A DNA stretch of 64,000 nucleotides from Sphingomonadales bacterium UBA6157 (GCA_002423025.1 DIUN01000015.1:62001-126000); one strand, 5' to 3'; positions 1-9,436 are shown, numbered from the stretch's first letter. Translations and numbers: made by a program. The notes: a model not told the origin generated them from the sequence alone.

Positions 1-32
1 AGATATTCGATGACCTTGGTATCGCCGCGCAT
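1..32 (-). CDS. bfr: Bacterioferritin, N-terminal fragment cut by the window edge
   Basis: Only the first eleven codons, read leftward from an ATG at 32-30, are present. They encode MRGDTKVIEYL, which matches the conserved start of bacterioferritin (typically M-K-G-D-x-K-V-I-x-Y-L). A purine-rich GGGAGTC ribosome site lies just upstream. Bacterioferritin is the haem-containing 24-mer that stores iron as a ferric mineral. The bfd gene directly upstream on the same strand supports the call, since the two are commonly co-transcribed. The remainder lies outside the window, so ferroxidase ligands cannot be checked. Confidence 0.8.
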   Translation of the reverse strand, partial: MRGDTKVIEY

Positions 33-171
33 GTCGATGACTCCCGTTTCTGCAGGCAAGGGTGTCGCAAGGCCCGACACCCGTCAATCACCGGTGCGGT
101 GAACTGCGAAGGATTGTTCTAAGTCGTCAGCGGGCTGATATCGCAGGTGATTTTCAATATCGCCTGCCACG

Positions 172-345
172 TCAGGCGAAGCTGCTTTCCTTGGCGAGCA
201 CTTCGCGCGCGAACGGCAGGCACTGGCCGCACTTGGGCTTGCAGCCAAGCTGGGCATAAGCGGTGATGGGGCAGTCGGTGCGGGTGGTGCGCGCGATATC
301 GCGAACCTGGTTTTCGCGAATGGCATTGCAGACGCAGACGATCAC
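172..345 (-). CDS. bfd: Bacterioferritin-associated ferredoxin, GTG start
   Basis: A 57-residue protein read from a GTG start. It carries the complete Bfd [2Fe-2S] ligand pattern: C4-x-C6 near the N-terminus and C39-G-Q-C42 in the second half, the same spacing as in E. coli Bfd (C4, C6, C38, C41). The family binds bacterioferritin and passes electrons to the haem so that stored Fe(III) is released as Fe(II). The downstream gene on the same strand begins with a bacterioferritin N-terminus, so this is a bfd-bfr unit. Because the gene is short and starts with GTG it is easily missed. An inverted TGCnA...TnGCA motif upstream may be an iron-responsive operator. Confidence 0.88.
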   Translation of the reverse strand: MIVCVCNAIRENQVRDIARTTRTDCPITAYAQLGCKPKCGQCLPFAREVLAKESSFA

Positions 346-418
346 AGAGCGGCCTCGCTTTGCTGTTTCAGCAGGCGGGGCTGCTGTTGCGAAGCGTTAT
401 CGCCGATTCGCGCAGCTA

Positions 419-436
419 ATGCAAGTCGTTCGCAAT
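419..436. promoter_or_regulatory. Possible Fur/Irr-type operator before bfd
   Basis: The segment ATGCAAGTCGTTCGCAAT lies about 75 bp upstream of the bfd start and about 90 bp upstream of the divergent dioxygenase gene. Its half-sites TGCnA and TnGCA form an imperfect inverted repeat like alphaproteobacterial Fur boxes. Regulation of bfd by iron is well established in other bacteria; the assignment here rests on this one motif and its position. Confidence 0.3.
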
Positions 437-526
437 CCTATTATCAGGGAACTGATCATGGCGATTTTCGGCAGGTTGCCCGACCAGGGGCTTCGGCCTA
501 GCCTTTCGGCTTGAAAGGATCGTGCC

Positions 527-1363
527 ATGCAGATCGAACCCAGCGGGCAAGCGTGCGGCGCACGCATCACCGGCCTCGACCTTTCCAGGCCCCTGTCCGA
601 GCCGGACATCGCGGCCATCCGCGCCGCATGGCTCGAGCATCTGGTGCTGAGCTTTCCCGACCAGCGCCTCGATGACGATGCGCTGGAGCGCTTCACCCTC
701 GCCTTTGGGCATTTCGGTGAGGACCCGTTCATCGCGCCGATTCCAGGCCGCCGCCATGTGATTGCCGTGCAGCGCGCCGCCGATGAGACAGCGCCGATCT
801 TTGCCGAGGCCTGGCATACCGACTGGAGTTTCCAGGCTTTGCCGCCGGATGGCACCTGCCTCTATGGCATCACCATTCCGCCGCAGGGTGGGGACACGCT
901 GTTTGCCAACCAGCGGTTGGCGCTGGCCGAAATGCCGGAGGGACTGCGCAAGCGGCTGGATGGCGTGATGGCAGTGCACTCCGCCCGCGCCGGCTATGCG
1001 CCGGATGGCATTTACGGCGAGAGCGACCAGAAGAGCGGCCGCAGCATGGACATCCGCCCCTCCGAGGAGGCGCGCGCGGTGCAGCGCCACCCGCTGGTGC
1101 GCGTGCACCCGGAGACCGGCCAACCGGCCCTATACGGCGCACCAGGCTATATCGTGGCGCTGGAGGGCACGCCCGAAGCCGAGGCGCTGATGATGGAACT
1201 CTACCAGTGGCAGACGCAGGAGCGCTTCCAGTATCGCCACCACTGGGAGCCGAACATGCTGGTAATGTGGGACAATCGGGCGACTCTGCACCGTGCGACC
1301 GGCGGCTATGCGGGGCATGCGCGGCTGCTGCACAGGACGACGATCGGTGGCTCGGTGTTCTGA
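527..1363 (+). CDS. TauD/TfdA-family Fe(II)/2-oxoglutarate dioxygenase
   Basis: A 278-residue protein with the TauD/TfdA fold signature. The facial triad is visible as H97-T-D99 in WHTDWSF and H255 in the segment WDNRATLH. R266 and R270 near the C-terminus match the family's 2-oxoglutarate carboxylate-binding arginines. Such enzymes hydroxylate a C-H next to a sulfonate, ether or similar group, coupled to decarboxylation of 2-oxoglutarate; the substrate cannot be read from sequence. The start is supported by GAAAGGA eight bases upstream. The gene stands alone: bfd is divergent and mutL converges on it. The length is normal for the family. Sulfonate (taurine-like) or aryloxyalkanoate cleavage are both possible. 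Confidence 0.85.
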   Translation: MQIEPSGQACGARITGLDLSRPLSEPDIAAIRAAWLEHLVLSFPDQRLDDDALERFTLAFGHFGEDPFIAPIPGRRHVIAVQRAADETAPIFAEAWHTDWSFQALPPDGTCLYGITIPPQGGDTLFANQRLALAEMPEGLRKRLDGVMAVHSARAGYAPDGIYGESDQKSGRSMDIRPSEEARAVQRHPLVRVHPETGQPALYGAPGYIVALEGTPEAEALMMELYQWQTQERFQYRHHWEPNMLVMWDNRATLHRATGGYAGHARLLHRTTIGGSVF

Positions 1364-1383
1364 CCCTCTTGCGCCGAAGGGGG

Positions 1384-3207
1384 TCAGCGACGGCCGAAGA
1401 GCTTCTCGATGTCGGTGCGGGCCAGCCGGACCCAGGTCGGGCGGCCGTGGTTGCACTGGCCGCTGTGGGGGGTGATTTCCATTTCGCGGAGCAGCGCGTT
1501 CATCTCTGCGATGCTAAGGGCGCGGCCGGCGCGGACGCTGCCGTGGCAGGCCATGGTGGCGGCCACGCCATCAAGGTTTTCCTTGAGGCTGATGGCGCTG
1601 CCCCAGGCAGCAAGATCATCGGCAAGATCGCGGATGAGCGCCTGTGGATCGGCGCGGCCGAGCATGGCCGGAGTGGCACGCACCAGGATGGCGGCAGGGC
1701 CAAAGGCTTCGATTTCCAGGCCTAGTTCGGCCAGTTCGGGCGCACGCTCGGCGATTCGACCAGCGGCGATATCGTCAAGTTCGACCACGGCGGGGATGAG
1801 CAGGGCCTGGGCGGCCACCGGCCCGCTGGCGAGGGCAGCGTTGAGGCGCTCCAACGTCAGCCGCTCATGAGCGGCATGCTGATCGACGAGGATCAGCGCG
1901 TCCTCGGTTTCGGCCACGATATAGGTGTTGGCGACCTGGCCGCGTGCGGCGCCAAGGGGAAAGCGGGTGGCCAGCGGGTCCGGGATGGGTGCGAATCCGG
2001 AGTCGGCTGGGCGCTCGAAGGGATGCGGTGGGGCGAAGGCTGGAGGGAACTCGGTGAACAACCGGGGCGGCTCGGCGAGACGGTCTGACCCGGCAAAGGC
2101 CGGCGGCAGGAAGCCGGGCGGGAAACCGGGGTTTGGCAGGTTCGGCGCTGTGAAGGCAGCGAGCGCGCTGGCGCTGATGGTGGTGGCAGCGCGGTGGCCG
2201 GCGGCATCGAGCGCGCGACGCAGGCCCGAGACGATAAGCCCACGCACCAAGCCGGCATCGCGGAAGCGCACCTCCGTCTTGGCTGGGTGGACGTTCACAT
2301 CCACAAACTCCTGCGGCACTTCCAGGAACAGCGCCGCCACCGGGTGCCGGTCTCGCGCCAGAAGATCCTGATAGGCACCGCGCAGGGCGCCGACCAGCAT
2401 CCGGTCCTTCACCGGGCGGCGGTTGACGAACAGGAACTGATGGTCCGCAATACCGCGATTATAGGTGGGGATGCCGGCCAGCCCGCCCAGCGCCAGGCCC
2501 TCGCGCTCCAGATCGATCGCCACGGCATTTTCGGCGAACTCCGGCCCGAGCAGCGCCGCCAGTCGCGCCACCAGCGCAGCCGGGCTCGCGTCAGCAGCGC
2601 CGGCGACGTTGATCAGCCGGCGGCTCCCGCCAAGGTTGTCTCCATGGCGCAGTTCAAACCCGACATCCGGCCGCGCCATCGCCAGACGCCGCACCACATC
2701 GAGGCAGGCCGAAAGCTCGGAGCGCTCGGACTTGAGGAACTTGCGCCGCGCCGGCACCGCCGCAAACAGGCCATCCACCGCGACCCGCGTGCCTGGCGGT
2801 GCCGCAGCGGGGCCATCCTCTACGGGGCGGCCATTGTCGACTGTGAGTCGCCAGCCCTCATGGCCGGCGGCATGGCTGGTGAGGCTGAGCGTTGCGACGC
2901 TCGCAATGCTGGGCAGCGCCTCGCCGCGAAACCCCAGTGTGGAAATGGCCGAGAGGTCCCCATCGGGCAGCTTGGAGGTGGCGTGGCGCTCCACGGCCAG
3001 CCGCATCTCGGCCGGCGCCATGCCACAGCCATCATCGGTGACGGAGAGATGGTCGATGCCGCCATTGGCGAGCTCGATACTGATGCGCCGAGCCCCGGCA
3101 TCCAGCGCGTTCTCCACCAGTTCCTTGAGCGCGGCGGCGGGCCGCTCCACCACTTCACCGGCGGCGATCTGGTTGACGAGATTATCGGGCAGGCGGCGGA
3201 TCGGCAT
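1384..3207 (-). CDS. mutL: DNA mismatch repair protein MutL with endonuclease motif
   Basis: 607 residues counted from the methionine of MPIRRLPDNL; an upstream in-frame ATG at 3261 would add a low-complexity leader and is less likely. The GHKL ATPase motifs are intact: E32-N33-A-L-D-A-G, D58-D-G-C-G-M and G92-F-R-G-E-A-L. The C-terminal domain has D-Q-H-A-A-H-E-R-L-T-L-E at about 442-453, fitting the DQHA(X)2E(X)4E metal-binding motif of nicking MutL proteins found in bacteria without MutH, plus the A-C-H and C-N-H-G-R-P-T motifs near the end. The protein couples MutS mismatch recognition to strand-specific nicking. The middle linker (about 340-430) is rich in Pro and Phe, as usual. It is transcribed divergently from mreB. 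Confidence 0.96.
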   Translation of the reverse strand: MPIRRLPDNLVNQIAAGEVVERPAAALKELVENALDAGARRISIELANGGIDHLSVTDDGCGMAPAEMRLAVERHATSKLPDGDLSAISTLGFRGEALPSIASVATLSLTSHAAGHEGWRLTVDNGRPVEDGPAAAPPGTRVAVDGLFAAVPARRKFLKSERSELSACLDVVRRLAMARPDVGFELRHGDNLGGSRRLINVAGAADASPAALVARLAALLGPEFAENAVAIDLEREGLALGGLAGIPTYNRGIADHQFLFVNRRPVKDRMLVGALRGAYQDLLARDRHPVAALFLEVPQEFVDVNVHPAKTEVRFRDAGLVRGLIVSGLRRALDAAGHRAATTISASALAAFTAPNLPNPGFPPGFLPPAFAGSDRLAEPPRLFTEFPPAFAPPHPFERPADSGFAPIPDPLATRFPLGAARGQVANTYIVAETEDALILVDQHAAHERLTLERLNAALASGPVAAQALLIPAVVELDDIAAGRIAERAPELAELGLEIEAFGPAAILVRATPAMLGRADPQALIRDLADDLAAWGSAISLKENLDGVAATMACHGSVRAGRALSIAEMNALLREMEITPHSGQCNHGRPTWVRLARTDIEKLFGRR

Positions 3208-3413
3208 GGTTGCCAGCCTAGCGGCTGCGGGCTGGGCTGTCACATGCCGAGCAGCGGGCACGACAAATGGTGCAAAAGCGCGACGAGCGCCGGGCCGGAC
3301 CCCGCCGTCATCCTTGCAAAAACCCCGCCAAGGCGACTAATGCCCTATTCCACCTTGCTCGCCTGCGCGGTGCCCCCCGCGTGCCCTCCAATGCTTGACT
3401 GGTCCCCTGCCCC

Positions 3414-4454
3414 ATGTCGCTTTTCAGCCGGATGTTCTCGTTCCTCAGCCAGGATATGGCCATCGATCTCGGAACCGCCAACACGCTGGTCTATGTGCGC
3501 GGCCGCGGTATCGTGCTCAACGAGCCATCGGTGGTGGCCATCGAGACCATTCGCGGCACCCGCACCGTCAAGGCCGTGGGCAATGAAGCCAAGGTGATGA
3601 TGGGCAAGACGCCGGGCAATGTGGAGTGCATCCGGCCGCTGCGCGACGGCGTGATCGCCGATATCGACGTGGCCGAGCAGATGATCAAATATTTCATCAG
3701 CAAGGTCCACACCTCGCGGCTGCCGCGCTTCCCCGAGATCGTCATCTGTGTGCCGTCCGGCTCCACCAGTGTTGAAAAGCGCGCCATCCGCGATGCCGCC
3801 AACAACGCCGGCGCCAGCCAGGTTTATCTCATCGAGGAACCGATGGCCGCCGCCATCGGCGCCGGCATGCCCGTCACCGAGCCGATCGGCTCGATGGTGG
3901 TGGACATCGGCGGCGGCACCACCGAAGTCGCGGTGCTCAGCCTGCGCGGCCTGGCCTACACCACCTCGGTGCGCGTGGGCGGGGACAAGATGGACGAAGC
4001 GATCGTCTCCTATGTTCGCCGCAACTTCAACCTGCTGATCGGCGAGGCCACCGCCGAGCGCATCAAGAAGGAAATCGGCACGGCCAAGGCTCCGGCCGAT
4101 GGCATCGGCAAGACGCTGGACATCAAGGGCCGGGACCTGATGAACGGCGTGCCAAAGGAGATCAACATCAACCAGGCGCAGATCGCCGATGCGCTCTCCG
4201 AGCCGATCGCCACCATCGTGGAGGGCGTGCGCGCCGCGCTGGAGAACACCCAGCCGGAGCTGGCCGCCGATATCGTTGACCAGGGCATCGTGCTGACCGG
4301 CGGCGGCGCGCTGCTGCAGGACATCGATGTCGTGCTGCGCGAGGCCACCGGCCTGCCCGTGACAGTGGCGGATGACCCGCTGACCTGCGTGGCGATCGGC
4401 ACCGGCCGGGCGCTGGAGGACCCGATGTACCGCGGCGTGCTCACCACCGCCTGA
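3414..4454 (+). CDS. mreB: Rod shape-determining protein MreB
   Basis: A 346-residue actin-like ATPase. The phosphate-binding loop D-L-G-T-A-N-T near residue 18, the second phosphate motif D-I-G-G-G-T-T-E near 165 and the adenosine motif T-G-G-G-A-L-L near 296 are all present. The N-terminal stretch MSLFSRMFSFLSQ is amphipathic and fits the membrane-binding helix. MreB forms filaments along the cytoplasmic membrane that guide lateral peptidoglycan synthesis. It heads a five-gene elongasome operon with mreC, mreD, mrdA and rodA. Length and motifs are typical and nothing is unusual. Confidence 0.98.
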   Translation: MSLFSRMFSFLSQDMAIDLGTANTLVYVRGRGIVLNEPSVVAIETIRGTRTVKAVGNEAKVMMGKTPGNVECIRPLRDGVIADIDVAEQMIKYFISKVHTSRLPRFPEIVICVPSGSTSVEKRAIRDAANNAGASQVYLIEEPMAAAIGAGMPVTEPIGSMVVDIGGGTTEVAVLSLRGLAYTTSVRVGGDKMDEAIVSYVRRNFNLLIGEATAERIKKEIGTAKAPADGIGKTLDIKGRDLMNGVPKEININQAQIADALSEPIATIVEGVRAALENTQPELAADIVDQGIVLTGGGALLQDIDVVLREATGLPVTVADDPLTCVAIGTGRALEDPMYRGVLTTA

Positions 4455-4567
4455 CTTGCAGACGATAACGCGGCGAGGGGCGCGCCGCCAAAGTTGCCAA
4501 GAGCGATTCTCGCAGCCAAGTTGAAGAGACACCGGCCAGGTTTATACGGCTGGTGATGAGAGAGACG

Positions 4568-5518
4568 ATGAACTGGACGCCCGCGCCCCGACGGTCGAGC
4601 GCCATGCGCCGCGAGCAGAACCTCGCGCTCGTGGGCGCAGTGGTGACAGGCGCCGTGATCGCCACGGGGCTGCTCATGTTGCTGGTGGCACGCGTCAACC
4701 CTGCTGCCGGCGCCCGGGTGCGCGGCGCGGCGCTCGATGTTGTCACCCCCATCTGGAGCGTTGTGCGGGCGCCTTTTGATGGCCTGGGCCGTGCTGCTGA
4801 TTTCGGCAGCGAGTATCTCGGCGCTGTCAGCCGCAACCGCGTGCTGGAGGCCGAGCTTGTCGCCGCCCGTGCCGAGCTGCAACGGGCCGCTGCCGAACGC
4901 CGGGCGCTGGCGCAGCTGAAGGCCCTGCAGGCGGTGCGGGACCCGGCGCGGCAGGTGGTCGCCATGGTCCGCATCGTCAGCGCCACACCAGGCTCTGTGG
5001 TGCGCAGCGCCATGGTCGCGGCCGGCACGGGCGATGGCGTGGTTGTCGGCCTGCCTGTCATCAGCCCTGGCGGGCTCATCGGCCGCACCATCGAGGCCGG
5101 CAACCATGCAGCGCGGGTGCTGCTGCTCACCGATCCCGCCAGCCGCATTCCCGTGATTGTGGCGCGCACCGGCCAGGCCGGGCTCGCCGTGGGCAGCAAC
5201 CAGCCCTATCTGGAGTTCCGCGACCGTGTTGGCGCCGAAGTGCCGCTGCGCGCCGGGGACAGGCTGATCACCTCGGGCGATGGCGGCGTATTCCCGCCCG
5301 GCGTACCGGTGGGCACCATCCTTGCCGGCGCGGCCGATCCGCCACGCGTTCGCCCGGCTGCCACGCCGTTCGGGGTTGGCTATGTCACCATCGAATCGGC
5401 CTTTCTGCCGCTGCCGGTGGATGAGACCGGGCCGGTGTTCGATGCGCCGGTGCCGGTGGAAGCACAGCGCCAGGGCGGCACTGTCGGCAAGCTGCGCCAG
5501 CCGGAGCCGCCGCAATGA
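4568..5518 (+). CDS. mreC: Rod shape-determining protein MreC
   Basis: About 316 residues. A single membrane helix near residues 18-40 (rich in Ala, Val, Leu) is followed by a periplasmic coiled-coil segment and the two-lobed beta domain typical of MreC, with conserved stretches such as GDGVVVGLPVIS and GDRLITSGDGGVFPPG. MreC links cytoplasmic MreB filaments to PBP2. The ATG at 4568 is preferred because GAGAGA sits just upstream; in-frame GTG 4553 and ATG 4556 are alternatives that add four or five residues. Its stop overlaps the mreD start (ATGA), indicating translational coupling. Confidence 0.93.
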   Translation: MNWTPAPRRSSAMRREQNLALVGAVVTGAVIATGLLMLLVARVNPAAGARVRGAALDVVTPIWSVVRAPFDGLGRAADFGSEYLGAVSRNRVLEAELVAARAELQRAAAERRALAQLKALQAVRDPARQVVAMVRIVSATPGSVVRSAMVAAGTGDGVVVGLPVISPGGLIGRTIEAGNHAARVLLLTDPASRIPVIVARTGQAGLAVGSNQPYLEFRDRVGAEVPLRAGDRLITSGDGGVFPPGVPVGTILAGAADPPRVRPAATPFGVGYVTIESAFLPLPVDETGPVFDAPVPVEAQRQGGTVGKLRQPEPPQ

Positions 5519-6075
5519 GGGGCGCGCCCCCCTGGCGGCTGATGAACGCCGCCGAGCGCCGCCGTTACTGGTGGGGCCATTGGCGGCTCGGCGTGCCTGC
5601 CGCTGTGACCCTCGGGCTGCTGGTGGTGATGACCGCGCCGCTGATGGTCTCGGTGCCGGTGTTCCCCGAGCTTGGGCTGCTCTCCATATTCGTCTGGGCG
5701 ACCTTCCAGCCGCGGCTGATGGCGCCCTGGGCGGCGTTCCTGCTCGGGCTGCTAGCGGATTTGCTGTTTGCCCAGCCGCTCGGGGTCAACGCCACGCTTT
5801 TTGCGGCCGCCGCCGGCTTCGTGCGGATGTTCGAGGCACGCTATGGCCATCACGCCCATGGCTTTGATTGGGCGGTAGCCGGCGGCGTGGTGATGGCCTT
5901 CGAGCTGCTCAGCTGGCAGCTGCAGGCGTTGGCCGGCCAGCCGATTCCGCTGGCGCCCTTGGGCTGGCAGGTGCTCACCAGTATCGCCAGCTATCCGCTG
6001 GTGGTGTCGCTTTGCGCCTGGGCCCAGCGGCGCGCCTTTGGTCCCGAGCCGGGCCAGGGCAGCGGCCGCCTGTGA
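5515..6075 (+). CDS. mreD: Rod shape-determining protein MreD
   Basis: A 186-residue integral membrane protein starting in the ATGA overlap with mreC. After a basic N-terminus there are several hydrophobic helices, for example around residues 25-50, 65-85 and 110-130. MreD works with MreC in the elongasome and its sequence is poorly conserved, so the call rests on size, topology and the mreC-mreD-mrdA order. The C-terminus is hydrophilic. It ends about 20 bases before the mrdA start. Confidence 0.9.
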   Translation: MRGAPPWRLMNAAERRRYWWGHWRLGVPAAVTLGLLVVMTAPLMVSVPVFPELGLLSIFVWATFQPRLMAPWAAFLLGLLADLLFAQPLGVNATLFAAAAGFVRMFEARYGHHAHGFDWAVAGGVVMAFELLSWQLQALAGQPIPLAPLGWQVLTSIASYPLVVSLCAWAQRRAFGPEPGQGSGRL

Positions 6076-6094
6076 ACGGCGCCGGCCGGAGATC

Positions 6095-8095
6095 ATGAAG
6101 AACGAGGCCAGCCGGGAACAGCGCTTCAGCCGCCGCGCGCTGCTGCTCGGCGGCGGCATGGGCAGCGTCGGCCTGCTGCTGGCCGGGCGCATGGCGTATC
6201 TCTCGATCTTCGAAGGCGAGCGCTACCAACTGGCCAGCGAGAACAACCGCATCCAGCAGCGGCTGATTCCGCCGCGCCGCGGCTGGATCGTTGACCGCAG
6301 CGGCAAGCCGCTGGCGCTCAACAAGCCGGATTATCGGCTGGAACTCATCCCCGCAGACGTGACGGACCTTGATGCGGTGCTCGCCGAAGTGGGCAAGGTG
6401 CTTCCGCTGGGCATCGAGGACGAACTGCGCATCCGCGCCGATGTGGCGATCCAGCCCAAATACATGGCCGTGGAAGTGGCGCGCAATCTCGATTGGCCGG
6501 CTTTTGCCGCGCTGAACGTCCAAGTGGCGGATGTGCCGGGGCTGCAACCGGTGCGGGCCTTCTCCCGCGTCTACCCCGATGGCGAGCAGTTTGCGCATCT
6601 GCTCGGCTATGTCGGGCTGCCGACGCCAGAGCAATACAAGGAGCAGAAGGACCCGGTGCTGATCTACCCCGGCTTCCGCATCGGCAAGGACGGGATAGAG
6701 CGGCATGAGGACAAGGTGCTGCGCGGCAAGGCCGGGGCGCGGCGCGAGGAGGTGACAGCGCGCGGCAAGGTGGTGCGCGAACTCGGCATCTCGCCCGATG
6801 AGCCGGGCGAAACCCTGCGGCTGACCATCGACCGCGATTTGCAGAACTATGCCGCACGGCGGCTGGGAGACAACAGCGCCAGCGTGATCGTGATGGACTG
6901 CGAGACCGGCGACGTGCTGGCGATGGTCTCGATGCCGGCCTATGACCCGAACATCTTCTCCACAAGGGTGCCGAGCACGCTTTGGAAGCAGCTGCAGGAA
7001 GATGACCATACGCCGCTGCTCAACAAGAGCGCCATGGGCCTCTACCCGCCGGGCTCGACCTTCAAGATGGTGACCGCACTGGCGGCGCTGGAGGCCGGGG
7101 TGACGCCGGACCAGAGCGTGCAATGCTCGGGCCGCTACAAGCTCGGCAACAACACCTGGCACTGCCACGCCCGGCGCGGCCATGGCACGGTGGACATGCA
7201 CAGCGCCCTGCCCAAAAGCTGCGATACCTGGTTCTACGCTTATGGCCGGCAGATCGGCATCGAGCGGATCGCCGACATGGCGCGGCGGCTCGGGCTGGGC
7301 CAGAAATATGAGCTGCCGCTGGCCGGGCAGGCCGCAGGAATCGTGCCCGACAACGCCTGGAAGCAAAAGCGCTTCGGCAAGGCCTGGAATGTCGGCGAGA
7401 CGCTCAACTCCTCGATCGGCCAGGGCTATATCATCGCCAACCCGCTGCAGCTGGCCGTGATGACGGCGCGCATCGCCAGCGGCAAACAGGTGGTGCCACG
7501 GCTGATCCTGCCGAAAGCCGGGGATGCGGCGCCGCAGTTCGCCTCGCTGGGCATTCCTGACGAGCATATGCAGCTGGTGAGGCAGGGCATGATCGATGTG
7601 GTCAACAGCGGCATCGGCACGGCGCGCGGCGGCCGCTCGCCGATCGGCGGCATCCAGTTTGCCGGTAAGACCGGCACGGCGCAGGTGCGGCGCATCTCGG
7701 CTGCCGAGCGCCGGCGTGGCGTGCTGCGCAACGAGCAACTGCCCTGGAAGCAGCGCGACCATGCGCTGTTCGTGGCCTTTGCGCCCACCGAGGCACCGCG
7801 CTACGCCGTGAGTGTGATCATCGAGCATGGCATCGCCGGCGGCCGCTACGCCGCCCCCATCGCGCGCGATGTGCTGACCTATCTCTTCGAGCCGGCAGCC
7901 GCGCTGCGCGCCTTGGCACCCATCGAGAAGGCCATGGCGGCCAAGCGCGCCGCCGAGGCCGAAGCCAGGGCCGCAGAGGCCCGCGCCGCCGAGGAGGCCA
8001 AGCTCATGCCGGCCTGGCTGCGCGCCGATGCGCCGCCGCCGCCGCCCCCGCTGGTGACAGGCGAGACCCCGCAGCCGCCGCGCGACGTGGAATAG
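6095..8095 (+). CDS. mrdA: Penicillin-binding protein 2 (peptidoglycan D,D-transpeptidase)
   Basis: 666 residues from the ATG at 6095, which follows GGAG; an in-frame ATG at 6038 lies inside mreD. A short basic cytoplasmic tail and one membrane anchor (about residues 15-33) precede the PBP dimerisation domain. The transpeptidase motifs are S321-T-F-K324, S375-C-D377 and K525-T-G-T. S-C-D in the second motif is typical of PBP2 rather than PBP3. The enzyme crosslinks glycan strands made by RodA during side-wall growth. The last 80 residues are an Ala/Glu-rich helix and a run of prolines, a variable periplasmic tail. It is followed by rodA after four bases. Confidence 0.97.
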   Translation: MKNEASREQRFSRRALLLGGGMGSVGLLLAGRMAYLSIFEGERYQLASENNRIQQRLIPPRRGWIVDRSGKPLALNKPDYRLELIPADVTDLDAVLAEVGKVLPLGIEDELRIRADVAIQPKYMAVEVARNLDWPAFAALNVQVADVPGLQPVRAFSRVYPDGEQFAHLLGYVGLPTPEQYKEQKDPVLIYPGFRIGKDGIERHEDKVLRGKAGARREEVTARGKVVRELGISPDEPGETLRLTIDRDLQNYAARRLGDNSASVIVMDCETGDVLAMVSMPAYDPNIFSTRVPSTLWKQLQEDDHTPLLNKSAMGLYPPGSTFKMVTALAALEAGVTPDQSVQCSGRYKLGNNTWHCHARRGHGTVDMHSALPKSCDTWFYAYGRQIGIERIADMARRLGLGQKYELPLAGQAAGIVPDNAWKQKRFGKAWNVGETLNSSIGQGYIIANPLQLAVMTARIASGKQVVPRLILPKAGDAAPQFASLGIPDEHMQLVRQGMIDVVNSGIGTARGGRSPIGGIQFAGKTGTAQVRRISAAERRRGVLRNEQLPWKQRDHALFVAFAPTEAPRYAVSVIIEHGIAGGRYAAPIARDVLTYLFEPAAALRALAPIEKAMAAKRAAEAEARAAEARAAEEAKLMPAWLRADAPPPPPPLVTGETPQPPRDVE

Positions 8096-8099
8096 CCCG

Positions 8100-9203
8100 A
8101 TGTTCAACGGCCCCTGGCTTCGCGAGCTCAGCCGGCTGCCCTGGGGCATCGTGCTGGTCATTGTTGCGCTCGCCGGCTTTGGCATGGCGGTGCTCTATTC
8201 CGCGGCGGGCGGCGCACTACAGCCCTGGGCGCTCAAGCAGGGAATCAGGTTCTTCATCCTGGCCGGCCTGATGCTCTTGGTGGCGCAGGTGCGGCCCGCG
8301 ACATGGATGAAGCTGGCCTGGCCAATTTATGGCGGAGTGCTCCTGGCACTGCTTGGCGTGGAAATTCTGGGCCAGGTCGGCGGCGGTAGCCAGCGCTGGC
8401 TCAACCTTGGCGTCATCCAGCTGCAACCCTCCGAGCTGATGAAGATCGCCATCGTGCTGGTGCTGGCACGCTACTACCATCATGTACCGCGCGGCTATGA
8501 AACCAAGCTGAAGGCGTTATGGCCGCCAGTGGCGATCATCGGCGCGCCCATGCTGCTTGTGATGCTGCAGCCAGACCTTGGCACGGCACTTTCCATCGGC
8601 TTTGGCGGCGTGATGGTGATGTTCCTGGCCGGGGTTTCCATGCGGCTGTTCATGGCGTCCGGCGTGGCGCTGGCCGCAGCCATGCCGCTGGCCTGGACTC
8701 TGTTGCACGGCTATCAGCAGCGGCGCGTGATGATCTTCCTTGATCCGTCGATCGATCCGCGCGGCGCTGGCTACCACATCACCCAGAGCAAGATCGCCAT
8801 CGGCTCAGGCGGTTTCTCCGGCAAAGGCTTCCTCAAGGGCACACAGAGCCACCTCGATTATCTGCCCGAGCTGCACACGGACTTCATATTCGCCACCATG
8901 GCCGAGGAATGGGGGCTGATCGGCGGGCTGGCGATCATCATCGGTTTCGGGGTCCTGCTGGCCTGGGGAATCGGCGTCTCACTGCGCGCCGGCACCCAGT
9001 TCGAGCGGCTGCTGGCGATGGGACTGACCGCGACGCTGTTCTTCTTCCTCGCCGTCAACATGATGATGGTGATGGGCCTGGCGCCCGTGGTGGGCATCCC
9101 GCTGCCGCTGATCAGCTATGGCGGCTCGGCGATGATGACCGTGCTGATACTCCTGGGCCTCATCATGGGCATCACCCGCGAAGCCAACCGCCCGAAGGAC
9201 TGA
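8100..9203 (+). CDS. rodA: RodA, SEDS-family peptidoglycan glycosyltransferase
   Basis: A 367-residue polytopic protein with about ten membrane helices. SEDS signatures are visible: GGSQRWLNLG, LQPSELMKIA, MLQPDLGTA, and the C-terminal P-L-P-L-I-S-Y-G-G-S. The loop DFIFATMAEEWGL carries the acidic residues conserved in the family. RodA polymerises lipid II in partnership with PBP2, whose gene ends four bases upstream. It is the last gene of the mre operon, with the tRNA-Lys promoter region following. Confidence 0.97.
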   Translation: MFNGPWLRELSRLPWGIVLVIVALAGFGMAVLYSAAGGALQPWALKQGIRFFILAGLMLLVAQVRPATWMKLAWPIYGGVLLALLGVEILGQVGGGSQRWLNLGVIQLQPSELMKIAIVLVLARYYHHVPRGYETKLKALWPPVAIIGAPMLLVMLQPDLGTALSIGFGGVMVMFLAGVSMRLFMASGVALAAAMPLAWTLLHGYQQRRVMIFLDPSIDPRGAGYHITQSKIAIGSGGFSGKGFLKGTQSHLDYLPELHTDFIFATMAEEWGLIGGLAIIIGFGVLLAWGIGVSLRAGTQFERLLAMGLTATLFFFLAVNMMMVMGLAPVVGIPLPLISYGGSAMMTVLILLGLIMGITREANRPKD

Positions 9204-9269
9204 GCGCCCTGCCCCTTGCACGAGCGCACACCTATCCCCAGATATCCTCAGCAGGCCGTGCAGTAACGC

Positions 9270-9298
9270 TGGACATCCCGGAACAGCGTTGCTAACAG
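9270..9298 (+). promoter_or_regulatory. Possible promoter of tRNA-Lys
   Basis: TGGACA at 9270-9275 and TAACAG at 9293-9298 are separated by 17 bases and would start transcription roughly 20 bases before the tRNA. The -35 is close to consensus and the -10 is weak. No other candidate stands out between rodA and the tRNA. Confidence 0.35.
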
Positions 9299-9324
9299 CC
9301 CGCTTCCACGCAGTCTTCTGCGAC

Positions 9325-9436
<112 letters not shown>

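Noticed and set aside
5975..8185. A long minus-strand open frame opposite mrdA
   Set aside because: PBP2 with all three transpeptidase motifs occupies the plus strand; codon-bias shadow.
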